Shown here one piece after another: positions 1-6,965 of a stretch of 64,000 nucleotides of DNA (position 1 is its first letter; every line of letters starts with the position of its first letter). The notes below the pieces were generated by a model that had not been told where the DNA came from, did not search any database, and saw nothing but the letters and a program-made list of their open reading frames with translations. The stretch is from Mycobacterium dioxanotrophicus (lineage in GTDB: Bacteria; Actinomycetota; Actinomycetes; Mycobacteriales; Mycobacteriaceae): NCBI RefSeq assembly GCF_002157835.1, contig NZ_CP020809.1:2666001-2730000 (forward strand). Reading direction: 5' to 3'. Made by a program: the position numbers and the translations under genes.

Positions 1-766
1 CGGCAGATTCCTCATCGTGGGCAACCACACCGCCGTGGCATCGACGGAAATCGGCTTGATTCTCTATGAGGTGCAACGCCATCTGGGTATTCGCGTCCGG
101 GCGCTGATGGATCGACAGTTCGGCAAGCTCAAGGGATTTCCCGCCGAGTTCCTCGCGGCCGGCGGCGGCATCGTCGGTGAGCCCTGCGCGGCGGGAGAGT
201 TGATGTCCGCCAACGAGCCCATCCTGGTGTTCCCCGGTGGCGGCCGCGAGATCGCCAAGGCCAGAGATGAGCTCTACACCCTGTTGTGGGGCGACCGCGC
301 CGGATTCGCCCGGCTGGCGGCCGAGTACGACTACCCGATCGTGACCGCGGCCGTGGTGGGCGGCGACGACGTGTACAAGATCCTGACATCGCGAGACGGA
401 GTGTGGTCGCGCGTCAGCGGACGTGCCAGCGAATTGCTGAGTGGGCGAACGGATATGGCGATACAGCTGATGCGCGGTATCGGCCCGACCCTGGTTCCGC
501 GCCCGCAGCGGTTGTACGCCCGGTTCTCCGCGCCCATCGACACCACTCGTCCGGCGGATGTCGCGGCCGAGGACTGGGTGGCCACGATTCGGGCGAAGAC
601 CAAGTCGACGCTCGAATCCGATCTGGCCGAGCTGCAGGAGATCCGTGCAGGCGACCCATTCCGCAACCTCGCGCCCTGGTCCTGGGGCGCGGCCGTGATG
701 CCACCCGCATCCGCTGCGGCCCAATCGACTTCCGCTACGCACACAGAAGGAGATGTTGTCCAATGA
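1..766 (+). CDS. Lysophospholipid acyltransferase-family protein, 5' end cut by window edge
   Basis: The reading frame is open from the first bases of the window, so the true start lies upstream; a GTG at 17 is internal. The product looks like a PlsC/DAGAT-type acyltransferase that moves an acyl chain from acyl-CoA onto a lysolipid or glycerol lipid at the membrane. The visible parts are a block I-like GNHT sequence at the start and a block III-like VFPGGGREI segment around residue 70 of the visible part. The block I histidine is not followed by the usual HX4D aspartate (serine sits there), which is odd for an active enzyme. The stop overlaps the next start (ATGA), so this gene and the methyltransferase are translationally coupled. 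Family assignment is fairly firm; the substrate is unknown. Confidence 0.75.
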   Translation, partial: GRFLIVGNHTAVASTEIGLILYEVQRHLGIRVRALMDRQFGKLKGFPAEFLAAGGGIVGEPCAAGELMSANEPILVFPGGGREIAKARDELYTLLWGDRAGFARLAAEYDYPIVTAAVVGGDDVYKILTSRDGVWSRVSGRASELLSGRTDMAIQLMRGIGPTLVPRPQRLYARFSAPIDTTRPADVAAEDWVATIRAKTKSTLESDLAELQEIRAGDPFRNLAPWSWGAAVMPPASAAAQSTSATHTEGDVVQ

Positions 767-1560
767 CCGAGATCCACGCCATCGACCCGGAGATCGCCGG
801 TATGCCACGCGGCGGTTGGGATGCATCGTGGCTCGACCGCAGACTTCAGACCGACGAACTGGAATATCTCGATCGCGATGATGTCTCCGACGAGGTCAAG
901 CAAAAAGTGGTCACCATGCTCGACCGGATGGGCGAGCTCACCCACCAGCACGACACATTTGCCCGCGTCGCGCTCGATCTCGTCAGTGACATCCCCGATC
1001 CGCGGATCCTCGAACTCGGCGCCGGTCACGGCAAGCTGTCCGCCAAGATTCTGGAACTACACCCCACGGCGACGGTGACGGTCAGTGATGTCAACCCGAA
1101 TTCGGTGGCCAACATAGCCGGTGGTCCGCTGGGCAGTCACCCACGGGCCCGCATCCAGGTCGTGGATGCCACCGACATCGACTCGCAGGACGACACTTAC
1201 GACCTGGTGGTGTTCGCGCTGGCGTTCCATCATCTGCCGCCGCTGATCGCCAGTCGCGCCATCGCCGAGGCCACCCGCGTCGGAACTCGGTTCCTGGTGG
1301 TCGACCTCAGGCGTTTGAGCCCGGTGGAACTCGCGCTGACACCACTGCAGATGGTGTCCGTCAATCTGGTGTTCCAGCCGTTGTCGTCGTTATGGCCATG
1401 CGTCCATGACGGTTTCATCAGCGCTTTGCGCGCCTACAGCATTTCGGCGCTGACCACGCTGGGGCAGGCGGCCGACCCTGACATGTCGGTGACCGTGCTA
1501 CCGAAGCCTGCTGGTTACGGGCCGCCGGTGAATGCCGTGGTGTTCTCGCGTCAGCCCTGA
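763..1560 (+). CDS. Class I SAM-dependent methyltransferase
   Basis: A 265-residue protein with a Rossmann-type methyltransferase fold. Motif I is ILELGAGHG (around residue 84), the acidic loop is SDVNPNS, and VVFALAFHHL is the usual post-II/III motif of small-molecule or lipid methyltransferases. The start ATG at 763 sits inside the upstream stop (ATGA) and has an AGAAGGAG ribosome site 10 bases before it, so the two genes form one unit. A longer frame open upstream is only an overlap with the acyltransferase gene. The pairing with an acyltransferase suggests a lipid or fatty ester substrate, but that is inference. No export signal is visible, so it probably acts in the cytoplasm. Confidence 0.8.
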   Translation: MTEIHAIDPEIAGMPRGGWDASWLDRRLQTDELEYLDRDDVSDEVKQKVVTMLDRMGELTHQHDTFARVALDLVSDIPDPRILELGAGHGKLSAKILELHPTATVTVSDVNPNSVANIAGGPLGSHPRARIQVVDATDIDSQDDTYDLVVFALAFHHLPPLIASRAIAEATRVGTRFLVVDLRRLSPVELALTPLQMVSVNLVFQPLSSLWPCVHDGFISALRAYSISALTTLGQAADPDMSVTVLPKPAGYGPPVNAVVFSRQP

Positions 1561-1573
1561 TACGCCGTATCGG

Positions 1574-2455
1574 CTACGTGAGCGGCTCGACGGGTGCCGG
1601 GCGCGGTGCCGGTTGGGCAGGGGTGGGCGTCGTCGCCGGTGCCGGACCCGGTGCGGCACCCGTCGCCGGAAGATGCTGCGAGGGGCCGGGTCCGGCGGGT
1701 AACGGCGTCAAGGTCGCGGGCGCGGCGGGCGCGGGGGCCGGGCCGGGTGCGGGACCGGTCGCCGGCGGATTGGCGATGGCGTCCGCGGCCCAGCTCGACT
1801 GGAGTTGGTTGGCCACGAATGTCGCGCCCTTGTCGACCATGCCGGCTTCTTCGTACTGGTTGTGCGCGGAGAAGCTCCGACCGTCGGATGCGCAGACGAG
1901 ATCGTTGTCGACGCACAGGTCGATGGTCTTGGCCGAGTAGAGCGGGCCGATGGCGATCGGTGGCTCGCTGATGGCTTTCATGAACCGTGTCGACGGTTTA
2001 CCGAACAGGGCCACGGCCGCGACGTGATCGGAGATGTCGGGTGGCAGCGGGGTCGGAACATCCGTGGCGTGAACGCCGTCGGGCACCACGCTGGCGGTGA
2101 CGAAACCTGCGATGGCGGCGCCTTGGGAGAACCCGCCGATCACCATCTTGGTGCGCGGACAGTTCGATGCGGTCGCCAGGACGTGCGCGCGTGCGTCCGA
2201 GATGCCGTCGACGGCGGTCGGGAAATCCATGGTGGCGGGGTAATCGACGGCGTACACGCCAACAGTTTTGCCACTCACGCGCGACCGCAGGGAATTGACG
2301 AACGCTTCGCCGGTGGGGCCGAGGCCCGGCGCCTCAGTGGTTCCGCGGGCGAAGATCACCTCGGCGTCGGGGCAGTCCGCCGCCTGCGCGGATAAGGTTG
2401 GCGCGCCGAACAATATCGTCGGCACCGCTGTCGCGGTGCCGATCAGAAGAACCAT
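1574..2455 (-). CDS. Secreted cutinase-family esterase/lipase with proline-alanine tail
   Basis: A 293-residue alpha/beta hydrolase of the cutinase family, enzymes that cleave lipid esters outside the cell. The start at 2455 is chosen because a GGAGG lies 8 bases upstream and the first 25 residues form a signal peptide ending in LSAQA-A; further in-frame starts upstream (2521, 2653) have no such site. The catalytic triad is visible: Ser110 in GGFSQG, Asp185 in CVDNDLVC and His198 in SAHNQY, with paired cysteines around them. From about residue 228 to the end the protein is a low-complexity Pro/Ala/Thr tail of about 65 residues, probably a wall-spanning linker. It is transcribed convergently with the methyltransferase gene and divergently from the DUF4185 gene. 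Confidence 0.9.
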   Translation of the reverse strand: MVLLIGTATAVPTILFGAPTLSAQAADCPDAEVIFARGTTEAPGLGPTGEAFVNSLRSRVSGKTVGVYAVDYPATMDFPTAVDGISDARAHVLATASNCPRTKMVIGGFSQGAAIAGFVTASVVPDGVHATDVPTPLPPDISDHVAAVALFGKPSTRFMKAISEPPIAIGPLYSAKTIDLCVDNDLVCASDGRSFSAHNQYEEAGMVDKGATFVANQLQSSWAADAIANPPATGPAPGPAPAPAAPATLTPLPAGPGPSQHLPATGAAPGPAPATTPTPAQPAPRPAPVEPLT

Positions 2456-2807
2456 GTGGCGTGCCTCCACGCACACATGCTGACACATCGGAACGATATG
2501 CGCGCGCCAGTTGAACGACATTTCGTTGGTGTTCACCTGATGAGAACCCGCTGACACCGCTTTCTGGCGCGGTGAAACCTGTTTGCGGGCAGCACAATAC
2601 GCACACCTGTCGCGAGTTCGCCAGTCGCCCGGGAGTGGACCGAAATACCACACCGGAGGCCTTGGGCCCGGACGCCGACGGTTGCGACACGGTCACAGAA
2701 GCATACCTATCAATGCATCAGGAGCAGCAACCTTCACTTCGGTCACTATCGTCACATCAGTCAGCTAGTGACGTCAATGGGACGTCGTGCCCTCCGGAAG
2801 GGGTGAG
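2456..2807. other. 352-bp divergent intergenic region
   Basis: This spacer separates the cutinase and the first DUF4185 gene, which diverge from it. I see no convincing gene in it. It contains the motif pair listed separately at 2685-2756 and a run of GTCAC/GTGAC half-sites closer to the DUF4185 start. Confidence 0.5.
2685..2756 (+). promoter_or_regulatory. Conserved two-part upstream motif, copy 1
   Basis: The first part, 2685-2705, reads CGACACGGTCACAG, then A, then AGCATA. The second part, 2746-2756, reads CTATCGTCACA. Both recur at 21034-21106 in front of another DUF4185 gene, with 20 of 21 and 10 of 11 bases identical and with start-to-start spacing of 61 versus 62 bases. The block lies 52-123 bases before the start at 2808. 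It is probably a promoter or activator/repressor site; which factor binds is unknown. The GTCACA core recurs in both parts. Confidence 0.55.
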
Positions 2808-4271
2808 ATGTCGCCGCGTCCTCGCATCGCATCACTGTCGGTGGCGTCGGCGGCCGCTATGGGGCTCGTCGTCGCAATCGGCGTCGCACCTCCCGCGGGC
2901 GCCGAACCGTGTACCGGAGCGGCCGCTGCTGCCCAGCCGCCCGCCAACGCCGTGGCCACGCCGGCTTTGCCCGGGCTCAACCGTCCCCCGACGGGTCACC
3001 GACCCGCCGGTGCGAATGACAGTGCGCCGCTGCCCAGATTGGGACAGCTCCCCAAGTTGCTCCTCAACGCGCTCTCGCCGTTGAGTCAGCATTCCGCGCC
3101 GGTGCGTCAGCAGGCGGCGGTGGAGCCGCCGCCGCGGCCCGTCGTTCCGAACAACCCCGCCCAGCCGAACGTTGCTCAGCCCGTCCCCAATGCGGCGCCG
3201 GCTCCGGCACCGGAGGCCGCGCCTGCGCCCGCCCCGCCCGGAACGTCGTTGGTGGGTTGGGTCACCGGGCCGGACAGCCCCAACAACACCATCCAGCGGT
3301 TCGCCATCTCGGGGACAGACCTCGGGATCATGTGGGACAACGGTGATCCCGGTGCACATCAGGTGCTGATGGCCTTCGGGGACACCTACGGTTACTGCAG
3401 TGTGCGCGGACAGCAATGGCGCTACAACACCCTGTTCCGCAGTCAGGACGGCTCGCTGTCGAAGACGGTTTCGGTGCCCAACGGGGTGAAGGCCAACCGG
3501 TATTCGGGCTCGCCGGTGTGGGCCCCGGGCCTTTCCAAGCAGATCGTCAACAGCATCAAGTGGGCGCCGACCGAGGTGGGCATCATCCCGACGTCCGGGG
3601 TCTCCGTCGGCAGAAACCAGTACCTGAACTTCATGTCCATCAAACGGTGGGGCGACAACGGCTTTTGGGACACGAACTTCTCGGGTATCGCGGTGTCTCA
3701 GGACAACGGTGAGAACTGGGGGGTGTACCCCAGCAGCATTCGCGCCGTGGGGGACTCCGTGCCGAGGCTCGCCGCCGTGCCGGGCAACGAGAACTTCCAG
3801 ATGGGCGCATTCCTCAAGCCGGGACCGGGTGACCCGTACCTCTACACCTTCGGCACGCCGTCAGGGCGTGGAGGATCGGCCTACATCGCCCGGGTTCCGC
3901 AGGGCTTCGTGCCGGATCAGCGGCGCTACGAGTACTGGAACGGCGACAGCAATTCCTGGGTGCCCGGCAATCCTGCCGCAGCCACGCCGGTGATCCCCGG
4001 TCCGGTCGGGGAGATGTCAGCCCAGTACAACACCTACCTCAAGCAGTATCTGGTGTTGTACTGCAACGGTGCCAACGACGTCGTCGCACGCACCGCGCCT
4101 GCGCCGCAAGGGCCGTGGAGTCCGGAACAGATGCTGGTGTCCTCGATGGAATTCCCGGGCGGCATCTATGCGCCGTTCCTGCATCCGTGGTCGACGGGCA
4201 AAGAGTTGTACTTCAACCTGTCGCTGTGGTCGGCCTACAACGTGATGCTGATGAAAACGGTGTTGCCGTAA
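2808..4271 (+). CDS. Secreted DUF4185 (GH183-like) protein, candidate endo-D-arabinofuranase, copy 1
   Basis: A 487-residue exported protein. The ATG at 2808 is preferred over an in-frame GTG at 2787 because GGAAGGGGTGAG lies directly before it; a signal peptide ends near PAGAEPC (residue 36). Residues 37-150 are a Pro/Ala-rich linker, and the DUF4185 domain fills the rest. Members of this family were reported as endo-D-arabinofuranases acting on mycobacterial arabinogalactan and lipoarabinomannan (recalled literature). Two acidic residues conserved among the three copies here, Asp171 in GTDLGIMWDNG and Asp192 in FGDTYG, are candidates for the catalytic pair (inference). It probably works in the periplasm or wall. 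A second copy lies at 21135 and a third, more distant, at 29172. Confidence 0.85.
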   Translation: MSPRPRIASLSVASAAAMGLVVAIGVAPPAGAEPCTGAAAAAQPPANAVATPALPGLNRPPTGHRPAGANDSAPLPRLGQLPKLLLNALSPLSQHSAPVRQQAAVEPPPRPVVPNNPAQPNVAQPVPNAAPAPAPEAAPAPAPPGTSLVGWVTGPDSPNNTIQRFAISGTDLGIMWDNGDPGAHQVLMAFGDTYGYCSVRGQQWRYNTLFRSQDGSLSKTVSVPNGVKANRYSGSPVWAPGLSKQIVNSIKWAPTEVGIIPTSGVSVGRNQYLNFMSIKRWGDNGFWDTNFSGIAVSQDNGENWGVYPSSIRAVGDSVPRLAAVPGNENFQMGAFLKPGPGDPYLYTFGTPSGRGGSAYIARVPQGFVPDQRRYEYWNGDSNSWVPGNPAAATPVIPGPVGEMSAQYNTYLKQYLVLYCNGANDVVARTAPAPQGPWSPEQMLVSSMEFPGGIYAPFLHPWSTGKELYFNLSLWSAYNVMLMKTVLP

Positions 4272-4315
4272 CGCTTTCGGCGGTTCTCGGCCTGTTCGGC
4301 CAATCGTGAAGTGTG

Positions 4316-4342
4316 CGTGCCGAAGTGGTGGTCTTCGGTGCG
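4316..4342 (+). terminator. Possible hairpin terminator after the DUF4185 gene
   Basis: CGTGCCGAAG pairs with CTTCGGTGCG across a 7-base loop: ten pairs, two of them G-U. It starts 45 bases after the stop at 4271. There is no T tract, as is common in mycobacteria, so termination is only suggested. Confidence 0.35.
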
Positions 4343-4554
4343 TCCGGCACTTTCTCACAGGTGCTTACCGGAAAGGATCAAGGCGCGCCATAGGGTGCGA
4401 GTTGTGACGGAGTCGTGTTCAAAAAGTGACAGAAGGGGTCCAGTGTTACCAGAGTGATATGAGTACACGAAGGGCGTGATGTCACCTCTCGGGTGAACCT
4501 GGCGGTCCCACACGTCGTGTATTCGACGGACGATCAGAGGGATGGAGTGAAACC

Positions 4555-4695
4555 GTGAACATGAGCCGAACGTTCGACACGCGCACCGCGCGGATCGCCC
4601 TCCTGCTGATCCGTCGCCCGATGATTCGCCGCCGCTATCCGGCAGAGCAGGAACGTCTGGTCACACCACAGGAACTCGCCGCCCTCGGCCGGTAG
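4555..4695 (+). CDS. Possible 46-residue basic small protein
   Basis: A short frame that starts at GTG 4555, with GGAG 7 bases upstream, or at ATG 4561, and stops at TAG 4693-4695. The product is rich in Arg (IALLLIRRPMIRRRYP in the middle) with one short hydrophobic stretch, so it may lie at the membrane. It ends 26 bases before the Ddn-like gene on the same strand and could be cotranscribed with it. I do not recognise it. The support is the ribosome site and position only; codon usage in so short a frame is not decisive. Confidence 0.4.
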   Translation: MNMSRTFDTRTARIALLLIRRPMIRRRYPAEQERLVTPQELAALGR

Positions 4696-4721
4696 GCGCG
4701 CAAACGTGCCACCATGAAGCC

Positions 4722-5144
4722 ATGACCGATCAGGGCGAACGCGACTTCAACGAACGCAACATCGAGGAGTTCCGCGCCAACGGCGGCAAGGTCGGTGGCC
4801 AGTTCGAGGGGTTTCCGCTGTTGCTGCTCACCTCCACCGGCGCCAAGAGCGGGGCGCAGCGGGTCAATCCGGTTGCCTACTTCGACATCGACGGAGCAAC
4901 CTACATCGTCGGATCGTCAGCAGGCCGGGATCGGGACCCCGCGTGGGCCTTCAATATTCGCGCGCATCCCGACGTCACCGTGGAGATCGGCGCCGACGGC
5001 CCCACGGCTGTCACCGCGCGCGAACTGCCGCGCGAGGAACGCGACAGTGTCTACGAGGTGATCAAGCAGCGGGCCCCCGGTTTCGCCGAGTACGAGACGC
5101 GTACCGATCGGGTCATCCCGGTCTTCGAACTGATGCGAGCGTAA
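4722..5144 (+). CDS. Deazaflavin (F420)-dependent nitroreductase-family protein
   Basis: A 140-residue protein of the Ddn/FDOR-A split beta-barrel family, which uses reduced coenzyme F420 to reduce quinones, nitroimidazoles or other electron-poor rings. The family signature is clear: LLLTSTGAKSGAQRVNPV near residues 34-51, then YIVGSSAGRDRDPAWAFNI and HPDVTVEIG. These segments form the F420 phosphate and deazaflavin contacts. The N-terminus has a short polar helix (NERNIEEFRANGG) as in Ddn, where it helps membrane contact. It is convergent with the monooxygenase gene that ends at 5149. The physiological substrate cannot be read from the sequence. Confidence 0.85.
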   Translation: MTDQGERDFNERNIEEFRANGGKVGGQFEGFPLLLLTSTGAKSGAQRVNPVAYFDIDGATYIVGSSAGRDRDPAWAFNIRAHPDVTVEIGADGPTAVTARELPREERDSVYEVIKQRAPGFAEYETRTDRVIPVFELMRA

Positions 5145-5148
5145 TGCC

Positions 5149-6324
5149 TCACGCCGTGACCAGTGCCGTCTCGGCCACCTGCTGGGCGTCGTAGGTGTTG
5201 ATCGCGACGCTGTCGAGAATGGCCTGCAGTTGCTCGGCCTGTGCGCGCGGCGCCAGCTCCGTCGACCGGTAGATACGCCCGGCAGCGCGAGCCTGCGAGC
5301 GGACCTGGCCGGTGCGCGTCATCCGCAGATTTTCGTAGCGGCGCAACCGCTCTGGCAATTCGTCGGGTTGTGCGCCACGCAGCAGTACCGCCAAGGTCAT
5401 GGCGTCTTCGATGGCCTGGTTGGCGCCCTGTCCGAGGTGTGGCGTGACCGCATGGGCACTGTCGCCCAGCAGGGTGATGCGCTCCGAGGACCAGCGGTCG
5501 AGGGGCTCGCGGTCGTAGATGCCCCACCGGAAGGTCGAATCCATCGCATCGATGATGGCACTTACCTGGGGATCCCAACCGCGGTACGCAGCAGCGAGTT
5601 CGGTGACATCCCCTGGTGCGGTCCAGGATTCGGCGACGTTGAGATTGGTCGGCACGAAGGCCACGATATTGAGCAGCCGGCCCGCCGAGACCGGGTACGC
5701 CAGGAAGCTCTGGCGGGGCCCCAGCCACATGGAACTGGCCCGCATGTCGGCGATCCCGTCGACCCGTCCGGCGGGAATCAGCCCGCGGTAGGCCATGATT
5801 CCCTCGCTGACCGGTTCGGTCGGCGTGCTCACCTTGCCTTGAAGGCGCGAATGGATGCCGTCGGCACCGATGAGCAGATCGGCGTCGACCGGTGTGCCGT
5901 CGGCGAACTCGACGCGCACCCCGTCGGTGTGCTCGGTGGCGCCGACGCAGGCTCGGCCCAGGCGCAGGGCGTCGGAGGGCAGTGCGTCGGCGAGTACCTG
6001 CTGGAATTCGCCGCGATGCAGAAACCAGGTCCGGGCCGGATCGCCGAAGGACAGCGTGGACGGTTCGCCGGCGATGGGCTCGGCCTGCCAGGTGCGAAAG
6101 CGGTAGTGCGTCACGGGGCCGGCGACCTTCGCCAGTGCGTCGCCCACGCCGAGGTGGTTGAGAACTCGAGATCCGTTGGTCGCGATCGCGACCCCGGCGC
6201 CGAGCGCCTTGAGTTCATGCGCCTGTTCGTACACGGTCGCATCGATGCCGTTGGCGCGCAGTGCGATCGCGGCGCTCAGTCCGCCGATGCCTGCGCCGAT
6301 GACGGCGACTCTCAGGCCGGTCAT
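5149..6324 (-). CDS. FAD-dependent aromatic-ring monooxygenase
   Basis: A 391-residue class A flavoprotein monooxygenase of the salicylate hydroxylase/UbiH type. It has the N-terminal dinucleotide fold VAVIGAGIGGLSAAIAL (residues 6-22), a DG motif (LLIGADGIHSRLQ) and the FAD ribityl motif GDSAHAVTPHLGQGANQAIEDA near residue 290. Such enzymes use NAD(P)H and oxygen to hydroxylate an aromatic or polyketide-like ring. The divergent TetR gene at 6402 and the two palindromes between the genes suggest induction by the enzyme's own substrate. The start ATG at 6324 has an AAGGAGAATC site just upstream. The substrate is unknown. Confidence 0.85.
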   Translation of the reverse strand: MTGLRVAVIGAGIGGLSAAIALRANGIDATVYEQAHELKALGAGVAIATNGSRVLNHLGVGDALAKVAGPVTHYRFRTWQAEPIAGEPSTLSFGDPARTWFLHRGEFQQVLADALPSDALRLGRACVGATEHTDGVRVEFADGTPVDADLLIGADGIHSRLQGKVSTPTEPVSEGIMAYRGLIPAGRVDGIADMRASSMWLGPRQSFLAYPVSAGRLLNIVAFVPTNLNVAESWTAPGDVTELAAAYRGWDPQVSAIIDAMDSTFRWGIYDREPLDRWSSERITLLGDSAHAVTPHLGQGANQAIEDAMTLAVLLRGAQPDELPERLRRYENLRMTRTGQVRSQARAAGRIYRSTELAPRAQAEQLQAILDSVAINTYDAQQVAETALVTA

Positions 6325-6348
6325 GATTCTCCTTCGTCCGCAATATGT

Positions 6349-6393
6349 GTACCGATCGATACAAGATTGACTATAAACGTACCGATCGGTACG
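6349..6393. promoter_or_regulatory. Divergent TetR operator: two GTACCGATCG palindromes
   Basis: CGTACCGATCGGTACG at 6378-6393 is a perfect 16-base palindrome, and GTACCGATCGATAC at 6349-6362 is a close second copy 29 bases away. Both lie between the monooxygenase start (6324) and the regulator start (6402). On the plus strand TTGACT (6367) and TACGGT (6390) form a plausible promoter with 17-base spacing, ending 6 bases before GTG 6402. Bound repressor would cover it, consistent with autoregulation. Confidence 0.7.
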
Positions 6394-6401
6394 GTCAAGG
6401 G

Positions 6402-6965
6402 GTGGCCCGTACCGCAGACCCCGTCAAACGTGAAGAGCTGTTGAAAGCGGTTGTGGCCTATCTCGAACAGCACGGCATCGGCGACATGTCGCTGGCGCCC
6501 ATGGCGCAGGCGCTGGGCACCAGCAAACGGATGCTGCTGTATTACTTCGGCGACCGCGCCGAGTTGCTCACCCAGGCCCTCGACGCCAGTCGTCCGCAGC
6601 TGGGGGAGATGTTCCGTGACGTCGCCACCCCGGAGCGGTTCACCGCCGCGGCACGCACGATGTGGCGTGAACTGACCCGCGGGGGTGAGCGCCGCAATGT
6701 CCGGCTGCTCCTACAGGTCCTCAGCCTGGCCGTCACGGATCCCGAGACCTACGGCGAATCGGCCCGTACGGCGGTCGACGTGATGATCGGACCGATCGCC
6801 GCGGCGCTGAGCACCATCGGGTATGCCGACGAGGATGCTTGCGCGCGTGCCACTTTGGTGGTCTCAGGGCTGCGCGGGCTGTGCCAGGACGCGCTGGTCA
6901 CCAAGGACCGCGCACGCGTCGATGCCGCCGCGGAACTCCTGATCGCGGCAGCCGTCGCGCACTAG
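6402..6965 (+). CDS. TetR-family transcriptional repressor of the adjacent monooxygenase
   Basis: A 187-residue TetR regulator. The helix-turn-helix is at residues 27-48 ([23 protein letters not shown]), followed by the variable ligand-binding helices. I place the start at GTG 6402; an in-frame ATG at 6345 would put the operator inside the gene. The start probably is leaderless, since a -10-like TACGGT lies 6 bases upstream and there is no ribosome site. It most likely represses the divergent flavin monooxygenase and itself through the palindromes at 6349-6393. Its stop TAG shares the bases CTAG with the stop of the convergent MmpL gene (6962-6965). Confidence 0.85.
   Translation: MARTADPVKREELLKAVVAYLEQHGIGDMSLAPMAQALGTSKRMLLYYFGDRAELLTQALDASRPQLGEMFRDVATPERFTAAARTMWRELTRGGERRNVRLLLQVLSLAVTDPETYGESARTAVDVMIGPIAAALSTIGYADEDACARATLVVSGLRGLCQDALVTKDRARVDAAAELLIAAAVAH

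Noticed and set aside
2680..2710. Mycobacterial CRP (TGTGA-N6-TCACA) site in the shared DUF4185 upstream motif
   Set aside because: Only one half-site (TCACA/TGTGA) fits in both copies; the second half is absent, so a CRP assignment is not supported.
2583..2768. A 61-codon frame in the cutinase/DUF4185 spacer
   Set aside because: No ribosome site, no recognisable content, and it would read through the conserved regulatory motif.
5230..6444. A 404-codon plus-strand frame over the first monooxygenase gene
   Set aside because: Antisense shadow; it would also cover the operator and the TetR start.
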